Shown here in pieces: positions 17,001-24,755 of a DNA stretch of 64,000 nt. The stretch spans positions 1,054,001 to 1,118,000 of the forward strand of contig CAVTBD010000002.1 of the NCBI GenBank assembly GCA_963732875.1. Direction: 5' to 3'. Position 1 is the first letter of the stretch. Every line of letters starts with the position of its first letter. The position numbers were made by a program, and so were the translations under genes. The stretch is from WHSO01 sp963732875. GTDB taxonomy: Bacteria; Pseudomonadota; Alphaproteobacteria; SMXQ01. The notes beneath the pieces were generated by a model. That model saw nothing but the letters and a program-made list of their open reading frames with translations, made no database searches and was not told the DNA's origin.

Positions 17001-17804
17001 CGCAAGGGCTACACCCAGAAGGCCATTGTCGGCGGCCACAAGGTGTACCTGCGCACCGGCGAGTACGAGGACGGCCGCATCGGCGAGATTTTCGTCGACA
17101 TGCACAAGGAAGGCGCCGCGTTCCGGTCGCTGATGAACAACTTCGCCATCGCGGTGTCCATCGGCCTCCAGTACGGCGTGCCGCTCGAGGAGTTCGTGGA
17201 GGCGTTCACCTTCACCCGCTTCGATCCGTCGGGCATCGTGGAAGGCAACGACGCCATCAAGATGGCGACGTCGATCCTCGACTACATCTTCCGCGAGCTC
17301 GCGGTGTCCTATCTCGGCCGTTCGGACCTCGCCCATGTCGAGCCCGCCGATATCCTGCCCGACGCAGTGGGACGCGGGAACCGGGAAGGCGACCTGCCGA
17401 AGACGGTACAAGATGTTCAGTTGGAAGTTGCGAAGAGGCTGGCGAGCACGGGCTACGTGCGCTCGAACCTCTACGTACTGCAAGGGGGCGCAGCGGTTGC
17501 GCGCAAGGTCGAGCACGCAACCGAAGTCGTCGAGGAGATGGAAACTTCCGTCGCGGAAACGATGGAAGCCATCGCCGAGGCGATCGCGGCCCCCCAACCC
17601 CTGACCGGTGGCGGCCCCGCCAATTCCGTCACCGTCAGTGCCGTGGTCGCGGCAAGCGTCGACACGAAGCTCGATAGGATTCGCGAAGCGCGTCTGAAGG
17701 GCTACGAGGGCGATGCCTGCGGCGAATGCGGCAATTTCACCCTGGTGCGAAACGGGACCTGCCTCAAGTGTGACACCTGTGGAGGCACCAGCGGCTGTAG
17801 CTAG
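14061..17804 (+). CDS. nrdJ: Vitamin B12-dependent (class II) ribonucleotide reductase
   Basis: A 1247-residue adenosylcobalamin-dependent reductase that makes deoxyribonucleotides with or without oxygen. Seen: the catalytic segment NPCSEYMFLDDTACNLASINL near residue 480, the loop SGGTTRRAAKMVTIDVDHPDIEDYI, and PTGTIGLVMDCDTTGIEPD. The C-terminus is Cys-rich (ACGECG, CLKCDTCGG), giving the redox-active and zinc-binding tail. Start 14061 has GGGGGG 7 nt upstream and begins the conserved MRIQRHFT. The gene is intact over 3.7 kb, in contrast to clpSA nearby. NrdR-like boxes lie upstream and a terminator downstream. Confidence 0.97.
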   Translation: MRIQRHFTKSGQSAYQGIEFREATSEIRNPDGSVVFSLRDFDVPKAFSQVATDIIAQKYFRKAGVPARLKPIEEADVPSWLWRHVPDEDALAQLPKAERFTGETSAKQVFRRLAGTWTYWGWKGGYYDTEEDARAFYDELRHMLARQMAAPNSPQWFNTGLHWAYGIDGPSQGHYYVDYRSGEMVTSNSAYEHPQPHACFIQSVADDLVNEGGIMDLWVREARLFKYGSGTGSNFSKIRGENERLSGGGKSSGLMSFLKIGDRAAGAIKSGGTTRRAAKMVTIDVDHPDIEDYINWKVVEEQKVAALVAGSKLCNVHLNAVMQACQGRGDGEAVEAFEKEEDAFDPRKNKALKKAIIGARKAMIPENFVQRVIQFAKQGYEAIDFKTYDTDWDSHAYLTVSGQNSNNSVRITNEFLKAVIDDGDWTLTRRTDGNVHKVIRARDLWDQIGYAAWASADPGVQFDTTINEWHTCTAAGRINASNPCSEYMFLDDTACNLASINLLAFRKQDGMVDIKSYEYAVRLWTMVLEISVLMAQFPSREIAQLSYDYRTLGLGFANIGGLLMASGLGYDSREGRAMAGALTAILTGVAYATSAEMADELGAFPDYARNREPMLRVIRNHRRAAYGESDGYEGLTVTPVPLDIEACPDINLAVAAGRAWDRALELGEQHGYRNAQASVIAPTGTIGLVMDCDTTGIEPDFALVKFKKLAGGGYFKIINRVVPGALRTMGYAESQIDEITRYAVGHATLIDAPGVNHETLKARGFTEEVLQKVEEAVVSAFDLRFVFNRFTLGDAFCKDALGFTDAELNDPSFSMLDALGFKKSEIEAANTYCAGAMTLEGAPHLKDEHLPVFDCANPCGKIGKRFLPWQSHINMLAACQPFISGAISKTINMPNWATVEECKEAYLMSWQLALKANALYRDGSKLSQPLNAQLLSDDAEDDAGEAAAELMAAPQGERAQVIAERIVEKFVSGRKTLPPRRKGYTQKAIVGGHKVYLRTGEYEDGRIGEIFVDMHKEGAAFRSLMNNFAIAVSIGLQYGVPLEEFVEAFTFTRFDPSGIVEGNDAIKMATSILDYIFRELAVSYLGRSDLAHVEPADILPDAVGRGNREGDLPKTVQDVQLEVAKRLASTGYVRSNLYVLQGGAAVARKVEHATEVVEEMETSVAETMEAIAEAIAAPQPLTGGGPANSVTVSAVVAASVDTKLDRIREARLKGYEGDACGECGNFTLVRNGTCLKCDTCGGTSGCS

Positions 17805-17844
17805 TCAGTACGTACCTAGTGGTGTAGGTTCTCCCTGAAAACTA

Positions 17845-17876
17845 GGGGGTGTCCGCAAGGGCACCCCCTCTTTTAC
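17845..17876 (+). terminator. Rho-independent terminator of nrdJ
   Basis: A 10-bp stem GGGGGTGTCC / GGGCACCCCC with a GCAA tetraloop, followed by TCTTTTAC, 41 nt after the nrdJ stop. Confidence 0.9.
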
Positions 17877-17897
17877 AATCCCCTTACCAACCCGCTC

Positions 17898-17959
17898 GTC
17901 ACCCCCGCGAAAGCGGGGGTCCATTCGAACACATGGATTCCCGCTTATGCGGGAATGAC
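17898..17959. repeat. REP-like palindromic doublet
   Basis: Two inverted copies of a widespread proteobacterial palindrome: GTCACCCCCGCGAAAGCGGG on the left and a mirror copy ending GCGGGAATGAC on the right, separated by about 10 nt. Translated on the minus strand it gives the familiar spurious peptide RHSRISGNP...MDPRFRGGD. Non-coding, between nrdJ and ridA. Confidence 0.85.
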
Positions 17960-17987
17960 GCGTATTGATAGAAACACAGAGGCGCCC

Positions 17988-18452
17988 ATGTCCGGAAAAA
18001 TTGAAGCACGGCTGAAAGAACTCGGCATCGAGCTGCCGCAGGCGGCGGCACCCGCCGCCAACTACGTGCCGTTCGTAATCTCCGGCAAGCTCCTGTTCGT
18101 CTCGGGCCAGCTGCCCATGGCAGCGGGCAAGCTCGCCGTCACGGGGGTGCTCGGTGCCGGTGTCACCCTCGCCGAGGGCCAGCGCGCGGCCCGGCTGTGC
18201 GCCGTCAACATCATCGCCCAGGCCAGGGCCGCGCTCGACGACCTCGACCGCGTGACGCGCATCGTCCGGCTCGGCGGCTTCGTCGCCTCGGCGCCCGACT
18301 TCACCGACCAGCCCAAGGTGGTCAACGGCGCCTCCGACCTGATGGTCGAGGTGTTCGGCGACGCCGGCCGCCACGCCCGCGCGGCCGTCGGCGTCAACGT
18401 GCTCCCGCTCGGCGCGGCGGTGGAAGTGGACGCGATCATCGAATTCGCGTGA
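17988..18452 (+). CDS. RidA family protein (YjgF/YER057c superfamily)
   Basis: A 154-residue member of the Rid superfamily; RidA proper hydrolyses reactive enamine/imine intermediates from PLP enzymes. The trimer-forming fold is recognisable: FVISGKLLFVSGQLP, LDRVTRIVRLGGFVAS, FGDAGRHARAAVGVNVLPLGAAVEVDAIIEF, with the conserved Arg in HARAAVG. The longer form with two insertions resembles the subgroup next to hydrolases, so the precise reaction is uncertain. GAGG lies 7 nt upstream of the start. Confidence 0.85.
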   Translation: MSGKIEARLKELGIELPQAAAPAANYVPFVISGKLLFVSGQLPMAAGKLAVTGVLGAGVTLAEGQRAARLCAVNIIAQARAALDDLDRVTRIVRLGGFVASAPDFTDQPKVVNGASDLMVEVFGDAGRHARAAVGVNVLPLGAAVEVDAIIEFA

Positions 18453-18568
18453 GCGCGCTTTGGACGTTCTAATCCGCATAGGTGCCATGCGCGCCCGCCA
18501 GCGCCACCGCCGGAAATGGGACACCTAGCCGCATTCCGCAAACCCCTGCCCGGTGCTACCATGGCGCC

Positions 18569-19797
18569 ATGCCAGACGGCAGCGACCCGGTCGAGATCAA
18601 GGTTCTGTCACGCGTCAGCGACGTGCCGCGCGATCAGTGGGACGCGGCCTTGCGCGCCGCCGACCCCGCCTTCAACCCGTTTCCCGGCTTCGACTTCCTC
18701 GACGCGCTCGAGGCGTCGGGCTGTGTGCGCGCCGAATCCGGCTGGCTGCCACGCCACCTCGCGGTGACCGGGAGCGACGGGCGGCTGGTCGCCGCCGCGC
18801 CCATGTACGTGAAGGGCCATTCCTACGGCGAATACGTGTTCGACTGGGCCTGGGCCGATGCATTCGAGCACGCGGGCGGGCGCTACTACCCGAAGCTGCT
18901 GGCCGCGGTGCCGTTCTCCCCGGCGCCGGGGCCGCGCCTGCTCGCCCCGCCGGGCGCGGACAATCATCTCGCCAAGGCGCTTCTCGCCGGCATGATCGAG
19001 GTTGCGCGCCGCATGGAGGTGTCCTCGCTCCACCTCAACTTCTCGACCCGCGCCGAATGGGAGCTCGCCGGTTCCATGGGCTTCCTCAAGCGCGAGGGTC
19101 GCCAGTTCCACTGGGACAATCCCGGCTACGACGATTTCGACGGGTTCCTCGCCGCGCTCGCCTCGCGCAAGCGCAAGAACATCCGCAAGGAGCGCGAGAA
19201 GGCGGTGGAGGACGTCGAGGTGCGCCGCCTTACCGGCGACGACATCACGCCCGCGCACTGGGACGCGTTCTACGATTTCTACCTCGATACCGCCTCGCGC
19301 AAGTGGGGCAGTCCTTACCTCAACCGGGAGTTCTTCGAGGAGATCGGCGCGCGCCTTGCCGACCGCATCCTGCTGGTTATGGCGTTCCGCGACGGCCGGC
19401 CGGTGGCCGGCGCGCTCAACCTGTTCTCCGACGAGGCGATCTACGGGCGCAACTGGGGCTGCAGCGAGGACCACCCGTTCCTGCATTTCGAGTGCTGCTA
19501 CTACCAGGCCATGGAGTTCGCCATCGAGCGCGGCCTCCGGCGGGTCGAGGCCGGCGCCGGGGGGCACCACAAGCTATCGCGCGGCTACCTGCCGGTCGCC
19601 ACCTACTCCGCCCACTGGATCCCCGACGAGGGCTTCCGCAACGCGGTGGCGCGCTTCCTCGAAGCCGAGCGGCGCGAGGTCGGCTTCGAGCGCGACGCGC
19701 TCGCGACCCATGCGCCGTTCCGCAAGGGCCTTCTTCTCAGGAACCCGGTCCCCCGCCCCATGCCCCGCGCGGGCACGAGGACGAGGACGGGTTCTAG
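18569..19797 (+). CDS. FemAB-like (DUF482) GNAT-superfamily acyltransferase, 3' end uncertain
   Basis: A roughly 400-residue protein of the FemAB_like/DUF482 family (COG3146), putative acyl/aminoacyl transferases with two GNAT-like folds. Motifs: PFPGFDFLDALEASGCV, YGEYVFDWAWADAFEHAGGRYYPKLL, LASRKRKNIRKEREKA, FHFECCYYQAMEFAIERGL-like HFECCYYQAMEFAIERG and KLSRGYLPVATYSAHW. Conserved sequence ends near 19740 (HAPFRKG). The frame then has no stop until 21022, running antisense through two other genes, which is not credible. The next frame gives a natural-looking end PRGHEDEDGF and TAG at 19797, so a single-base indel in the C-rich stretch 19748-19770 is suspected. Confidence 0.7.
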
Positions 19798-19804
19798 CGG
19801 CGCC

Positions 19805-20677
19805 TCAGGCGATCACGCGGCGGTAGAGGTGCCAGGTGGCGTGGCCGAGCACCGGCACCGCCACGGCGAGGCCCACCAGCAGCGGGATCGAGCCCAGCAC
19901 CAGGCCGCCCGCGACCACCAGCCCCCACAGCGCCATCGGCCCGGGGTTGGTGCCGACCGCGCGCAGCGAGGTGGCTACCGCCTCGAACAGCCCGACGTCA
20001 TGGTGGAGCAGCAGCGGGAACGACACCACGCTGATGGCCAGCACCAGCACCGCGAACATGAAGCCGACGCCGATGCCGGCGCCGATCATGGTCCAGCCGG
20101 CATGGGTCGTGAACACGTCGCGGACGAAGCCCGCGACCGAGGCCGGCGGCTGGGGACCGAGGGTGGCCATGTAGATGCCCCAGGCCGCGAGCAGCCACAG
20201 GGCGAAGATCGCCAGCAGCACGATGCCGAGCGCGAGCATCGCGCCGAACGCGGGCGAACGCACCACGGTGAAAGCGTGGGCCCAGTTGACGTCCATGCCG
20301 CGCTCGCGGCGCCGGCTCATCTCGTACAGCCCCATGGCCGCGAGCGGGCCAAGCAGGGCGAAGCCGGAGGCGAGCGGGAACACCAGCGGCAGCATGTCGT
20401 GGCCGACCGCGAGGCGCGCGAGCACCAGGCCCGCGATCGGGTAGATCAGGCACAGGAACATGACGTCGGTGCGGCTCGCCGCGAAATCGGCGAAGCCGGC
20501 CTTGAGCGCGGCGCCGATGTCGCCGGCCGAGATGCGGTGCACCGCGTGGCGCTCGGGCGCCTCCGCCTCGGCGCCGCCGTGGATGGCATGGGCGCCCGAA
20601 CCGAGCGCATGGGTCGCGAGCCGGAGCTGGTCCCAGCCCCACTCGATGGGATTACGGATGTGATGTGCGAAGGCCAT
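19805..20677 (-). CDS. DUF2189 family integral membrane protein
   Basis: A 290-residue inner-membrane protein of the DUF2189 family, function unknown. It begins with a short cytoplasmic segment (ERHAVHRISAGDIGAALKAGFADFAASRTDVMF) typical of the family. About six membrane helices follow, several Gly/Ala rich. The segment YEMSRRRERGMDVNWAHAF is the conserved loop. It is convergent with the FemAB-like gene and downstream of clpA on the same strand, beyond a terminator. Confidence 0.88.
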   Translation of the reverse strand: MAFAHHIRNPIEWGWDQLRLATHALGSGAHAIHGGAEAEAPERHAVHRISAGDIGAALKAGFADFAASRTDVMFLCLIYPIAGLVLARLAVGHDMLPLVFPLASGFALLGPLAAMGLYEMSRRRERGMDVNWAHAFTVVRSPAFGAMLALGIVLLAIFALWLLAAWGIYMATLGPQPPASVAGFVRDVFTTHAGWTMIGAGIGVGFMFAVLVLAISVVSFPLLLHHDVGLFEAVATSLRAVGTNPGPMALWGLVVAGGLVLGSIPLLVGLAVAVPVLGHATWHLYRRVIA

Positions 20678-20843
20678 GTCTGCCTCTCCTCGAACTCGGG
20701 TTCGAGGGCCGCGGGCCCGTCGCGACGGGACAGAGACGGTCGCCGGTCACGAGGAAGCCGCGACCCGCTGTTGGCGACAGTATACGCCGATCCGCACCCC
20801 GTGTGTAGCAGCCGCAAGGCGCGGCATCCCGGCACCCTCAAGG

Positions 20844-20881
20844 CAAAGAAAAGCGGGGCCCGGCGAATGCCGGCGCCCCGC
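20844..20881 (-). terminator. Rho-independent terminator after clpA
   Basis: On the minus strand GCGGGGCGCCGGC pairs with GCCGGGCCCCGC (one bulged base) around an ATTC loop, followed by TTTTCTTTG. It lies 26 nt after the clpA stop. Confidence 0.92.
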
Positions 20882-20906
20882 ATATACGCGTGCTCCCAGA
20901 CGAAGG

Positions 20907-23265
20907 CTATTCCACCAGCGCGGGCACCTTCGGGTCGCGCTTGGTCAGGCGCCTGGGTTCCTTCGACTTCGGTCCCTTGGGCGATTTCGGCGTCAGGTCG
21001 AAGGCGAGCTTGCCGTCCTTGACCGTGACCTTGACCTCGCCGCCCTTGGCAAGCTTGCCGAACAGGAGCTCGTCGGCGAGCGGGCGCTTGATGTTCTCCT
21101 GGATCACGCGGGCCAGCGGCCGGGCGCCGAAGGCCTGATCGTAGCCGCGCTCGGCGAGCCACTTGCGGGCATCGTCGGTCAGTGTCGATCTCGACGCCGC
21201 GGTCGGCGAGCTGCTCCTCGAGCTCGATCACGAACTTGTCGACCACGCGGGCGACCACCTCCGGCGGCAGGGCCGAGAACGGGATCACCGCGTCCAGCCG
21301 GTTGCGGAACTCCGGCGTGAACATGCGCTTGATCGCCTCCTCGTCGTCGCCGATGCGCTCGGTGCGCTCGAAGCCGATGGCCGGCTTGGCGAGGTCCGCC
21401 GCGCCCGCATTGGTGGTCATGATCAGCACCACGTTGCGGAAGTCGACGGTCTTGCCGTTATGGTCGGTCAGCTTGCCGTGGTCCATCACCTGCAACAGGA
21501 TGTTGAACAGGTCGGGATGGGCCTTCTCGATCTCGTCGAGCAGCAGCACCGCATGGGGGTGCTGGTCGATGGCGTCGGTCAGGAGGCCGCCCTGGTCGAA
21601 GCCGACATAGCCCGGCGGCGCGCCGATCAGCCGCGAGACCGTGTGGCGCTCCATGTACTCCGACATGTCGAAGCGGATCAGCTCGACCCCCATGGATGCG
21701 GGCGAGCTGGCGCGCGACCTCGGTCTTGCCGACGCCGGTCGGGCCCGAGAACAGGTAGTTGCCGATCGGCTTCTCCGGCTCGCGCAGGCCCGCGCGCGAC
21801 AGCTTGATCGCGGAGGCGAGCGCCTCGATCGCCTTGTCCTGGCCGAACACCACGCGCTTGAGGTCGCGCTCCAGGTTCTGGAGGCTTTCCTTGTCGTCGC
21901 GACGACACGGTCTTGGGCGGGATGCGGGCGATCTTGGCGACCACCGCCTCGACGTCCTTCACGGTGATGACCTTGCGGCGCTTGGCCTCGGGCACCAGCA
22001 TCTGGGCCGCACCGACCTCGTCGATCACGTCGATCGCCTTGTCGGGCAGCTTGCGGTCGTTGATGTAGCGCGCGGCCAGCTCCACCGCCGTCTTGATGGC
22101 GTCGGCGGTGTAGCGGACGCGGTGGTGCTTCTCGTAATAGGGCTTGAGCCCCATCAGGATCTTGATCGCGTCCGGGCACCGTGGGCTCGTTCACGTCGAT
22201 CTTCTGGAACCGGCGCACCAGCGCGCGGTCCTTCTCGAAGTAGTTGCGGAACTCCTTGTAGGTGGTCGAGCCGATGCAGCGCAGCCCGCCCGACTGGAGC
22301 GCGGGCTTCAGCAGGTTGGAGGCGTCCATCGAGCCGCCCGAGGTCGCGCCCGCGCCGATCACGGTGTGGATCTCGTCGATGAACAGGATCGCGCCGTCGT
22401 GCTTCTCGAGCTCGGTCAGCACGGCCTTGATGCGCTCCTCGAAGTCGCCGCGGTAGCGCGTGCCGGCCGAGCAGCGCGCCCATGTCGAGGGCGTAGATGG
22501 TGGCGTTCTTGAGCACGTCGGGCACCTCGCCCTTGACGATGCGCCGCGCCAGGCCCTCGGCGATGGCGGTCTTGCCGACGCCCGGGATCGCCCACGTAGA
22601 GCGGGTTGTTCTTGGTGCGCCGGCACAGGATCTGGATGGTGCGCTCGACCTCCAGTTCGCGGCCGATGAGCGGGTCGATCTTGCCGTCGCGCGCCTTCTT
22701 GTTGAGATCGACGCAGAAGCGATTCGAGCGCCTCGAAGCCTTTCTTGCTCTCCTTGGAAGACTGAGAGGACTGCGACGACGAACGCCCGCGCTCCTCCTC
22801 GGCGCCGCGCACGCGCCGCTCCTCGGAGCGGCCCACCTTGGCGATGCCGTGGGAGATGTAGTTGACGGCGTCGAGGCGCGTCATCTCCTGCTCCTGCAGG
22901 AAGTAGACGGCGTGGCTTTCGCGCTCGGAGAACAGCGCTACCAGCACGTTGGCGCCGGTGACCTCTTCGCGGCCCGACGATTGCACGTGAATCGCAGCGC
23001 GCTGGAGGACGCGCTGGAAGCCGGCGGTCGGCTTGGCGTCCTCGGGCCGGTCGAGCACCAGGCTCTCGAGCTCGTTGTCGAGGTAGGTGGTGAGATCCTC
23101 GCGCAGCCGGTCGAGATCGACGCCGCAGGCCCGCATCACCGCGACCGCGTCCTGATCGTCGACGAGCGCGAGCAGCAGGTGCTCGAGCGTCGCGAACTCA
23201 TGACGCCGCTCGTTGGCGAAAGCGAGGGCTCGGTGCAGGGTCTGTTCCAGGTTGCGCGAGAGCAT
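20907..23265 (-). pseudogene. clpA: ATP-dependent Clp protease ATP-binding subunit ClpA, seven frameshifts
   Basis: AAA+ unfoldase partner of ClpP, about 780 residues when the frames are joined. The N-domain (LSRNLEQTLHRALAFANERRHEF), first AAA module (IDEIHTVIGAGATSGGSMDASN), second module (PTGVGKTEVARQL, DMSEYMERHTVSRLIGAPPGYVG, LLLDEIEKAHPDLFNILLQVMD) and C-terminal basic tail are all recognisable. Continuity is lost by one extra base near 22720, 22582, 22467, 22172, 21900, 21701 and 21183. Every segment between breaks stays well conserved, with no missense decay. All seven are insertions. This may be a poor local consensus or recent gene death. It starts 3 bp after clpS and ends at a good terminator. 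Confidence 0.9.
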
Positions 23266-23268
23266 GGG

Positions 23269-23651
23269 CTATTCCTTTTCAAGAGTGCATTGCAACGGAT
23301 GCTGATGCTTGCGGGCAAAATCCACGACCTGCGTCACCTTCGACTTCGGCGATCTCGTAAGGATATACGCCGCAAATGCCCACCCCCCGCCGGTGGACAT
23401 GGAGCATGATTCTTCGTCGCGTCTTCCTGCGACTTGTTGAAGAACCGCTCCAGGACATGCACGACGAACTCCATCGGCGTGTAGTCGTCGTTCAGCAAGA
23501 GAACCTTGTACATGGACGGCTTCTGGGTCTTGGGCTTGGTGTCGGTCACCACCCCCGTTCCGGGACCCGATCCGCCGCCGGCATTGCCCGATCCCTCGTC
23601 CTCGCCGCCTGTCGCCGCGTGGACGGCTCTGGCAAGAAAGGGCGCCGTCAT
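23269..23651 (-). pseudogene. clpS: ClpS adaptor, two frameshifts
   Basis: Adaptor that brings N-degron substrates to ClpA. The core YKVLLLNDDYTPMEFVVHVLERFF includes the ligand pocket residues and is in one frame. A second frame encodes IMLHVHRRGVGICGVYPYEIAE, and a third encodes KVTQVVDFARKHQHPLQCTLEKE. One extra base lies at about 23410-23411 and another at 23341. The start is uncertain: 23651 gives a Gly-rich lead-in GEDEGSGNAGGG that fits the disordered ClpS N-terminus, but MSDDGA at 23658 in another frame also looks like a ClpS start. It is immediately upstream of clpA. Confidence 0.88.
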
Positions 23652-23875
23652 CAGACATATGAGCTCGTCTCTCACGTTCATTTGGGAACCGACTGAGCTA
23701 CGTGCCAGAACCAACATGTACACAAAATAATCATAGGGCGAATAATCACCCCTTGTCACGCTCCGCAACTCCGCTACACTATGTTGTGTGCACCGTGCCG
23801 CCATGCAGCGGGCGCAGATGTTTGGGTACGGCAATTCAGTCGTGCACATCCGCACGCAATACTCCCCGCAAAACT

Positions 23876-24580
23876 TTAAAACGGCGTGAATTGGTCCTTT
23901 ATGCCCTGGGGCGTGATGACCAGCTCGTAATAGTCGCGCCGGCGCTCCATGTCCCTGTCCAGCTCGACGTCCCTGCGCGGCGGATTGAACGCCACCCCCG
24001 TGGTGTCGATCGCCATCAGCGGCGCGCGCAGCGCGACCTGGTCGAACCGGGGCGTATCGTAGCTGCCGTCGTAGCCCCAGGCGTTGTACTGGAAGCGCCC
24101 GCTCTCGCAGGCCGCCACCAGCCAGAAAAAGCTCCATGAATAGACCCGCGTGCCATCGGGCGGCGGGGTGTCGAATCCGCTCTTGTGCAGGCCGTCGCGG
24201 ATCGCGCGCAGCTCGCCCCGGCCGATATGGCGCCGCGCGATCTTGCCGCGCCACGGCGAGAGCGGGTCGTCGAGCGGAATCTCGCTCACGTCGACCGAGC
24301 CCGACACCTGCATCACCACCGCGGCGCCCTCCCCGCTCGGGTCCACGGTAATATCGTAGGTGCGCACCTGCTCGTCCCAGATGCCGTTGTAGACGATACG
24401 GTAGCGGTCGGGCCCGCCGCCCCGGCAATAGGACCGGAGATCGTCGCCGTTGAGATAGCTGTACCACGCCATCGACCGCTGGATCGGATTGTCGTGGTAG
24501 CCCTGCTGGAAGGTGCAGCCGGCGACGGCGAGCGCCGCCAGAACGGCGCCGAGGGCTCGTCTCAAGAGGTTCTGATGCAT
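23876..24580 (-). CDS. Conserved hypothetical lipoprotein
   Basis: A protein of about 234 residues that I do not recognise. The start at 24580 gives MHQNLLRRALGAVLAALAVAGC, a clean lipoprotein signal with Cys22 as the lipidated residue. The mature part has RSMAWYSYLNGDDLRSYC, PDRYRIVYNGIWDEQVRTYDI and YSWSFFWLVAACESGRFQYNAWGYD, with several aromatic residues and three further Cys. Probably attached to the periplasmic face of a membrane. It is separated by about 220 bp from clpS and divergent from the carboxypeptidase gene. Confidence 0.75.
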   Translation of the reverse strand: MHQNLLRRALGAVLAALAVAGCTFQQGYHDNPIQRSMAWYSYLNGDDLRSYCRGGGPDRYRIVYNGIWDEQVRTYDITVDPSGEGAAVVMQVSGSVDVSEIPLDDPLSPWRGKIARRHIGRGELRAIRDGLHKSGFDTPPPDGTRVYSWSFFWLVAACESGRFQYNAWGYDGSYDTPRFDQVALRAPLMAIDTTGVAFNPPRRDVELDRDMERRRDYYELVITPQGIKDQFTPF

Positions 24581-24755
24581 GTGAAAAAAGCTCACGGGAC
24601 TCTCCCTGGATGACCGGCAGCGGGTGCCATGGCACCCTTCCCGAGTTCCGGATTTACCCCTGAACCCGCGATGAACAATGGAATTGTCGTCATGCTTTAA
24701 AAAATATTAACAACATGCGGCTATCCTGTAGACAGCGATTTTGCAGGTATTTACA

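Noticed and set aside
15282..17597. 771-codon minus-strand open frame opposite nrdJ
   Set aside because: Same kind of shadow of a long GC-rich gene; no recognisable motif.
17805..18524. Minus-strand coding frame opposite ridA
   Set aside because: It translates the REP-like palindrome into the known spurious RHSRISGNP/MDPRFRGGD peptide and is antisense to ridA.
20907..23265. Programmed frameshifting in clpA
   Set aside because: Seven separate sites with no slippery heptamer or shared structure make a programmed mechanism implausible.
24697..24710. CtrA site upstream of the carboxypeptidase gene
   Set aside because: TTAA-N6-TTAA has the wrong spacing (N7 expected) in a generally A/T-rich stretch.
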